Notes under the pieces: generated by a model
Databases searched by the model: none
Told to the model about the DNA's origin: nothing
Seen by the model: only the letters and a program-made list of their open reading frames with translations
NCBI RefSeq assembly: GCF_023091225.1
Contig: NZ_JAHWXM010000001.1
Span: 1,984,001 to 2,048,000 of the forward strand
Source of the DNA: Microbacterium galbinum
GTDB taxonomy: Bacteria; Actinomycetota; Actinomycetes; Actinomycetales; Microbacteriaceae
Reading direction: 5' to 3'
DNA: 64,000 nucleotides
Made by a program: the position numbers and the translations under genes
Part shown: piece by piece, positions 59,479 to 64,000 of the stretch
Layout of the letters: every line of letters begins with the position of its first letter
How positions within the stretch are numbered: position 1 is the stretch's first letter

Positions 59479-60323
59479 GACCGGCCTCCGATCGGCGCCG
59501 TCCCGCGCAGGGGCACCACAAGGGGCCCGCCGGTGACCGGATCGGGGATCACGACGTTCGCGAGGCCGAAGACCTCGCGCACCCGTTGGCTCGTGATGAC
59601 CTCATCCGGCGGCCCCTCGGCGAGGATGCGCCCGTCGCGCATCGCGATGATGTGACTCGCATAACGCGCCGCATGATTGAGGTCGTGCAGCACCGCGACG
59701 AGCGTGCGCCCTTCGGCGTTGAGTTGCGCGAACAGCTCCATCAGCTCGACCTGATGCGCCACGTCGAGGAAGGTGGTGGGCTCGTCGAGCAGGAGCAGGT
59801 CGGTCTCCTGCGCGAGCACCATCGCGACCCAGACGCGCTGACGCTGGCCGCCGGAGAGCGCATCGACCGGACGATCGGCGAGATCGACGGTTCCCGTCGC
59901 CTCCAGCGCCCGCGCGACCGCGTGCTCATCGGCATCCGACCACTGACGCACGAGACTCTGGTGTGGATAGCGGCCACGCGCCACCAGATCTGCGACCGTG
60001 ATGCCGTCGGGCGCCACGGCGCTCTGGGGCAGTAGGCCGAGTCGCCGAGCGACCTCCTTCGCCGGGAACGCGCTGATCGTGCGCCCGTCGAGCACGACGC
60101 GTCCGCTCGTCGGCGCCAACAGGCGGGACAAACCGCGCAGCAGCGTGGACTTGCCGCACGCGTTCGGCCCGATGATCACCGTGAACCCGCCGGTCGGCAC
60201 GGCTACGGAGAGCTCGCGCACGATCTCGGTGCGGTCGTACGAGAGGGTGATCTCCTCGGCCGCCAGTCGAGGGACGGGCGAGGGACCGAGCGGATCGTCG
60301 AACGGGGGTGGGGTCTCAAGCAC
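59475..60323 (-). CDS. Iron-siderophore ABC transporter ATPase (FecE/FepC-like)
   Basis: A 282-aa ABC ATPase. Walker A is IGPNACGKSTLLRGL, the signature LSGGQRQRVWVAMVLAQE, and Walker B LLLLDEPTTFLD, with the switch HDLNHAARYASH. GTG start at 60323 overlaps the second permease gene by 8 nt. Powers the two FecCD permeases. Confidence 0.93.
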   Translation of the reverse strand: MLETPPPFDDPLGPSPVPRLAAEEITLSYDRTEIVRELSVAVPTGGFTVIIGPNACGKSTLLRGLSRLLAPTSGRVVLDGRTISAFPAKEVARRLGLLPQSAVAPDGITVADLVARGRYPHQSLVRQWSDADEHAVARALEATGTVDLADRPVDALSGGQRQRVWVAMVLAQETDLLLLDEPTTFLDVAHQVELMELFAQLNAEGRTLVAVLHDLNHAARYASHIIAMRDGRILAEGPPDEVITSQRVREVFGLANVVIPDPVTGGPLVVPLRGTAPIGGRS

Positions 60324-61383
60324 GGCGGCGGATCTCCAGGATGATCATCAGAACGAGGTACGCGCCGCCGACCGAGACGGTGACGACCCCGACGGGCAGA
60401 GGTGTGGGCAGCACGTGCTGCGCGACCAGGTCGGCTCCGAGCAGCAGCAAGCCGCCGAACAGCGCAGAGAGCACGAGCGAGAGCTGGGGCGTGCGGGCGA
60501 CGAGACGGGCGATCTGCGGGGCGGCGAGCGAGACGAACGCGACGGGTCCGGCGACCGTGGTCGCCGCGGCGACCAGCACCACGCCGACGAGCAGGGCGAG
60601 CGTGCGGATCACCGTCGGTCGCGCACCCGACGCCGCCGCCATGTCGTCGCCCAGACCGAGCTGTCGCAGCGACGGCACGAGCACGATCGCCGCGACGACG
60701 AACGGCAGCGCGCACAGCAGCGCGCCCAGGAGCGGGCCGGCGGTCACGCCGTTCAACGATCCGGTACCCCAGGCCGACGCGAACATCGCGGTCTCGAGTT
60801 CGATCTGCAGCAGCATCCACGTGTTGAGCGAGGCGAGGATCGCCGAGACGCCGATGCCGACGACGATCAACCGGAAGCCCTGCACACCGCCGCGCGCTGC
60901 GAGGAGCCAGATCACGAGCGCCGTCGCGAGTCCTCCGACGAGAGCGCCGGCCGTCAATTGCGGCCACCCGCTCGAGACGAAGACCAGAGTGAGCAGCATT
61001 CCGGTGAAGGCGCCATTCGAGAGGCCGAGGATGTCGGGGCTGGCCAGTGGATTGCGCGTCACCGTCTGGAACAGCGCGCCCGCGATGCCGAGGAGCGCCC
61101 CGATCGTGATCGCGGCGACGGCTCGGGCCAGCCGCCAATCGATCACGACCGTACGGTCCATGGCATCGCCGCCTCCGAAGAGCGTGCGGACGACATCCTG
61201 CGGCGCTACGGGATAGGTGCCGAGGCCGAGCGCGATCACGCCGAGCACGCACAGGGCGAGAACCGCGGCGATCCCCACGAAGATACTGCGCAGGCGCAGC
61301 GGCATCCGTACCGGCCCGATGCGCAGCAGGACGCGACGGTAGCCGACCGGGGTAGACCGGATCGTCGTCGACGGCCCGGTCAC
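60316..61383 (-). CDS. Iron-siderophore ABC permease, FecCD family (second subunit)
   Basis: A 355-aa protein with about nine TM helices. RLARAVAAITIGALLGIAGA, FQTVTRNPLASPDILGLSNG and FVSLAAPQIARLVARTP are the FecCD signatures. GTG start at 61383 overlaps the first permease stop (GTGA). The much longer frame from 61575 is a shadow of the upstream gene. Confidence 0.92.
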   Translation of the reverse strand: MTGPSTTIRSTPVGYRRVLLRIGPVRMPLRLRSIFVGIAAVLALCVLGVIALGLGTYPVAPQDVVRTLFGGGDAMDRTVVIDWRLARAVAAITIGALLGIAGALFQTVTRNPLASPDILGLSNGAFTGMLLTLVFVSSGWPQLTAGALVGGLATALVIWLLAARGGVQGFRLIVVGIGVSAILASLNTWMLLQIELETAMFASAWGTGSLNGVTAGPLLGALLCALPFVVAAIVLVPSLRQLGLGDDMAAASGARPTVIRTLALLVGVVLVAAATTVAGPVAFVSLAAPQIARLVARTPQLSLVLSALFGGLLLLGADLVAQHVLPTPLPVGVVTVSVGGAYLVLMIILEIRRRA

Positions 61384-62432
61384 AGCGCGCTCGCTCGACG
61401 ACGACGGGCGAGGAGGATGAGCACGGGCGCCCCGACGAAGGCCGCCACGATGCCGACCGGAACCTCGGCGGGCGCGATGATGACCCGACCGAGCACGTCC
61501 GCGAGCAACAGCACCACGGGGGCGAGCGCGGCTGAGAGCGGCAGGATCACCCGCTGGTCGACGCCGAATGTCCAACGGATCACATGCGGCACCATCAACC
61601 CCACGAACGCGATCGGGCCGGCGAGCGCGGTGGCCGCTCCGGCGAGGAGGGTGACGGCGACGATCACGCCGATGCGGATGCCGACGACGTTCGCGCCCTG
61701 CGCACGCGCGACGTCTTCACCGAGGCCGACGGCGTTCAGCCCCGGAGCGAGCACGACGGCGAGCACCAGACCGAGCAGCACGAAAGGCACGATGGGCACG
61801 ATCACGTCGAAGCCACGGCCGAGCAACGAACCAGCGTTCCAGCTGCGCATCGAGTCGAAAGCGTCCGGGTCGCTGAGCGCGATGCCGGTCGTGATGCCCG
61901 ACAGCACCGCGCCGAGTGCGACACCGGCGAGGGTGAGCCGGATCGGGTCGGCCGAACCGCGACCCGAAGACCCGACGAGGTACACGGCGACGGTGACCAC
62001 GAGGGCTCCGAGGAAGGCGAGCCACACGAACTGCGATGCATCGCGTAGGCCGAGCAGACTCACCCCGAGTGCCACCGCCAGCGCTGCGCCGGCGTTCACA
62101 CCGAGGATGCCGGGATCGGCGAGCGGATTGCGGGTGAAAGCCTGGATGAGCGCTCCCGCGACGCCGAGGGCGGCTCCGGCGACCAGCCCGGTGACCGTGC
62201 GGGGAACGCGGAGGTCGAGGACCACGTAGGCGGTCTCCGCCGTGCCGTCGCCACGCAGCGCCGCGGCCACGGCGTCGAGCGGGAGCGGGTTGGCGCCGAC
62301 GGCGAGCGAGAGCAGCACGGCGCACACGAGCGCGGCCAGGAGGATCAGGGTCCCCCCGACCGCGCGCGCACGACGGCGGGGGCGCCGCGTCGGCGGCGCC
62401 CCCGCGATGTTCATGGTGGAGGCGATGGTCAC
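61380..62432 (-). CDS. Iron-siderophore ABC permease, FecCD family (first subunit)
   Basis: A 350-aa protein with about nine TM helices; RVPRTVTGLVAGAALGVAGA, IQAFTRNPLADPGILGVNAG and FVGLMVPHVIRWTFGVD mark the family. GTG at 62432 overlaps the stop of the binding-protein gene (GTGA). It forms a heterodimer with the permease encoded next. Confidence 0.92.
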   Translation of the reverse strand: MTIASTMNIAGAPPTRRPRRRARAVGGTLILLAALVCAVLLSLAVGANPLPLDAVAAALRGDGTAETAYVVLDLRVPRTVTGLVAGAALGVAGALIQAFTRNPLADPGILGVNAGAALAVALGVSLLGLRDASQFVWLAFLGALVVTVAVYLVGSSGRGSADPIRLTLAGVALGAVLSGITTGIALSDPDAFDSMRSWNAGSLLGRGFDVIVPIVPFVLLGLVLAVVLAPGLNAVGLGEDVARAQGANVVGIRIGVIVAVTLLAGAATALAGPIAFVGLMVPHVIRWTFGVDQRVILPLSAALAPVVLLLADVLGRVIIAPAEVPVGIVAAFVGAPVLILLARRRRASAL

Positions 62433-63367
62433 CGGGTCGTTTCGAGGAACGCCTCGATGTCGTCGAGCACCGACTGGGCGCCCTTCGGGCCCACGCCCGA
62501 CACCCAGTAGCTGGTGTCGACCGGGGTCACCGAGGGGAAGGCATCCGCGTTCTGGGCGATCGCGTCGGGGATCTCCGACTCGTCATCGACGTCGGCGACG
62601 GTGACGAAGACGTGATCGGCGGTGGCCGACAGGATGTTCTCCGGCGAGATGTCGGCCTGCAGCCCATCGGCCCAGTCCTGATCCGGGATCGTGAATCCGA
62701 CGCACTCGAGCAGGCTGCCCGAGAACGACACGGGGCCGTAGAGGCTCAGCGTAGTCTCGTCGCGGGGGCGGATCAGCTGCACGGTCTGGCCGTCGACCGC
62801 GTACTCGTCGGCCAGAGCCTCGCAGCGTTCATCGACCGCGGTGAGCAGGTCGGAGACCTCGTCCTCGCGGCCCAGTGCCTCACCGATGAGCAGCGCGTTG
62901 TCGCGCCACGGGTCGGCCTGCGTCTCGATGAAGACGGTCGGAGCGATGGCCGACAGCTGCTCGTAGAGTTCGGAATGGCGGGCCTCGGTACCGAGGATCA
63001 GGTCGGGCTTCAGCGCGGCGATCGCCTCGAGGTCGGGCTCGGGAACGGTACCGACGGGTTCGACGCCGTCGGCCTCGAGGTAGGCGGGAGCGCCGGTGAC
63101 GTTGCTGGCGACCGCGGCCCCGACCGGCTCGATGCCGACTGCTACGGCGGTGTCGAGCTCGAGCGGCTCGAGGGTCACGACACGCTGCGGGTCGTCGGGC
63201 ACGGCCGTGGTGCCGCGGGCGTGGTCGACCTCGTGCGTTCCGCTGGTCTCGGGTGCGGGATCGCCCTCGGCGGGAGCGTCGGCGGCCGCGCATCCGGACA
63301 GCAGGAGGAGGGCGCAGGCCGAGGCAGCGAGGAGCGCGCCGGAGCGGCGACGGGCACGTGAGAGCAT
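62429..63367 (-). CDS. Iron-siderophore ABC substrate-binding lipoprotein
   Basis: A 312-aa lipoprotein: signal peptide ending in the lipobox LLLLSGC, then a type III (FhuD/FecB-like) binding fold with ARGTTAVPDDPQRVVTLEPL, VGTVPEPDLEAIAALKPDLI and TEARHSELYEQLSAIAPTVF. ATG at 63367 is chosen so that the signal peptide is normal. First gene of the five-gene operon; an iron box lies 54 nt upstream. Confidence 0.93.
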   Translation of the reverse strand: MLSRARRRSGALLAASACALLLLSGCAAADAPAEGDPAPETSGTHEVDHARGTTAVPDDPQRVVTLEPLELDTAVAVGIEPVGAAVASNVTGAPAYLEADGVEPVGTVPEPDLEAIAALKPDLILGTEARHSELYEQLSAIAPTVFIETQADPWRDNALLIGEALGREDEVSDLLTAVDERCEALADEYAVDGQTVQLIRPRDETTLSLYGPVSFSGSLLECVGFTIPDQDWADGLQADISPENILSATADHVFVTVADVDDESEIPDAIAQNADAFPSVTPVDTSYWVSGVGPKGAQSVLDDIEAFLETTR

Positions 63368-63420
63368 GACGAATCGTCTCTTTCTGAGGGAGTCGGGGGG
63401 TCGATCGGGCCGAACGAGGT

Positions 63421-63439
63421 TTGGCAAGGCAACCCTAAC
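63421..63439 (-). promoter_or_regulatory. DtxR/IdeR-like iron box
   Basis: On the minus strand TTAGGGTTGCCTTGCCAAA matches 13 of 19 bases of the consensus TTAGGTTAGGCTAACCTAA, including both TTAGG and the terminal AA. Its position upstream of the siderophore operon fits iron repression. Confidence 0.65.
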
Positions 63440-63503
63440 ATCCGCGACAACGAGTGCCGAAGTCAGGGACCTGGGCGGTACTCGTTTCCGCGGCTCTCCC
63501 CGC

Positions 63504-63572
63504 AGTGCATCGATCGGTCACAGAAGTCGGTTCTCGGGGCTCAGAACCGACGTTTCGCACCGGTCAGTGCGG
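63504..63572. repeat. Hairpin repeat, family C
   Basis: GTGCATCGATCGGTCACAGA and CGTTTCGCACCGGTCAGTGC are the outer arms; TCGGTTCT and AGAACCGA the inner arms. It lies between the divergent siderophore operon and the SDR gene; the surrounding 63368-63663 holds no other gene. Confidence 0.8.
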
Positions 63573-63663
63573 TGTGGGGGCGCGTGCGGGCGGAAGGCCG
63601 GGGCGCGGGGTGCGCGTGGGGGCGGGGGTTGGTCGGACGGATGCTTTGCTATAGCGTTTAGTG

Positions 63664-64000
63664 ATGGACACTCGCCGCGCACTCATCACCGGGGCCAGCT
63701 CCGGCATCGGGACGGCCGCCGCCCTCGAACTCGCCCGCGAGGGGCTCGACGTCTGGCTGACCTACACCGGGCGCGAGGCCGAGGCCGCTCGTGTCGCCGA
63801 GGACTGCCGCGCGGCCGGGGCGTCCGATGTGCGGGTCTCGCGACTCGACCTGCGCGACCCCGCCTCGATCGATGCATTGGTCGCGGAGATCACGGATGCC
63901 TGGGGCGAACTGCACGTGCTCGTGAACAACGGCGGCGTGTGCCCCTACACGCCCTACGACGAAATCGACATCGAGGAGTGGGACGGCGTGCTCGAGACGA
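63664..64000 (+). CDS. SDR-family oxidoreductase (3' end cut by window)
   Basis: The first 112 residues read ALITGASSGIGTAAALELAR (cofactor motif), DLRDPASIDALV and VLVNNGGVCPYTPYDEID. NNGG replaces the usual NNAG. The catalytic Ser-Tyr-Lys lie beyond the edge. Upstream, TGCTATAGCGTTTAG at 63647-63661 matches the palindrome before the hydroxyacid dehydrogenase at 54303. GTG at 63661 is an alternative start. Confidence 0.85.
   Translation, partial: MDTRRALITGASSGIGTAAALELAREGLDVWLTYTGREAEAARVAEDCRAAGASDVRVSRLDLRDPASIDALVAEITDAWGELHVLVNNGGVCPYTPYDEIDIEEWDGVLET

Noticed and set aside
1..64000. tRNA or rRNA genes
   Set aside because: No TTCGA-type T-loop in a cloverleaf context or rRNA core sequence was recognised by eye. 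A dedicated scan would be decisive.

Overview
The window is 64 kb of very GC-rich chromosomal DNA from an actinobacterium. A member of the Microbacteriaceae such as Microbacterium is the best guess. The reasons are the codon bias (the strings GGATGCC and GGCATCC recur throughout), the abundance of TetR, MarR and HxlR regulators, DUF2510 and CsbD-like proteins, sortase-type C-termini, a DtxR/IdeR-like iron box, and many genes whose start codon follows a TANNNT hexamer by only 6-9 nt (probable leaderless transcripts). No rRNA, tRNA or CRISPR array was recognised. Both window ends cut a gene.

Layout. 1-5.4 kb: MarR regulators, an MHS-type transporter, a CsbD-like stress protein and an SDR-DUF2867 fusion. 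5.4-16.8 kb: BCCT transporter, UbiB/AarF kinase-like protein, PadR regulator, glycosyltransferase, methionine aminopeptidase facing an XRE regulator, DUF2510 membrane protein and an ArsR/MFS divergent pair. 16.8-27.4 kb: accessory island of lower GC and different codon use, rich in probable defence genes: a QAK-motif nuclease-like protein; a tight three-gene operon (macro-SIR2-GIY-YIG fusion, a 205-aa protein of unknown function, HNH nuclease); a DGQHR (DndB-like) protein; two micro-ORFs; a four-TM protein of the TRADD-N-associated type; and a NotI-like restriction enzyme with a C5-cytosine methyltransferase. A short native-looking stretch (17.8-18.9 kb) interrupts it. 27.6-32.1 kb: two exported proteins in one operon (metallophosphoesterase with LamG and an LATTG sorting signal; a ricin/Ig/discoidin-like protein). 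32.2-42.6 kb: small regulator-enzyme pairs (HxlR/VOC, TetR/SDR, BioQ-like TetR/BioY, WYL/VOC), a NUDIX operon and a secreted M1 peptidase. 42.7-53 kb: purL, an MMPL exporter with divergent TetR, a DksA-like zinc finger protein, a VOC protein, a Gfo/Idh/MocA oxidoreductase and an SMP-30 lactonase. 53.3-58.4 kb: hydroxyacid dehydrogenase, LysR, MHS transporter and YtcJ-like amidohydrolase. 58.6-63.4 kb: a five-gene siderophore uptake operon in which every gene overlaps the next, preceded by an iron box. The window ends in a truncated SDR gene.

Most intergenic spaces carry inverted repeats that fall into at least four families. They occur many times here, often as composites, and in three genes they have been read into protein: two regulators end in the same repeat-derived tail and one MFS transporter carries a repeat in its N-terminus. 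With the macro-SIR2-GIY-YIG operon and the DGQHR/TRADD-TM cluster, these repeats are the least explained parts of the window.
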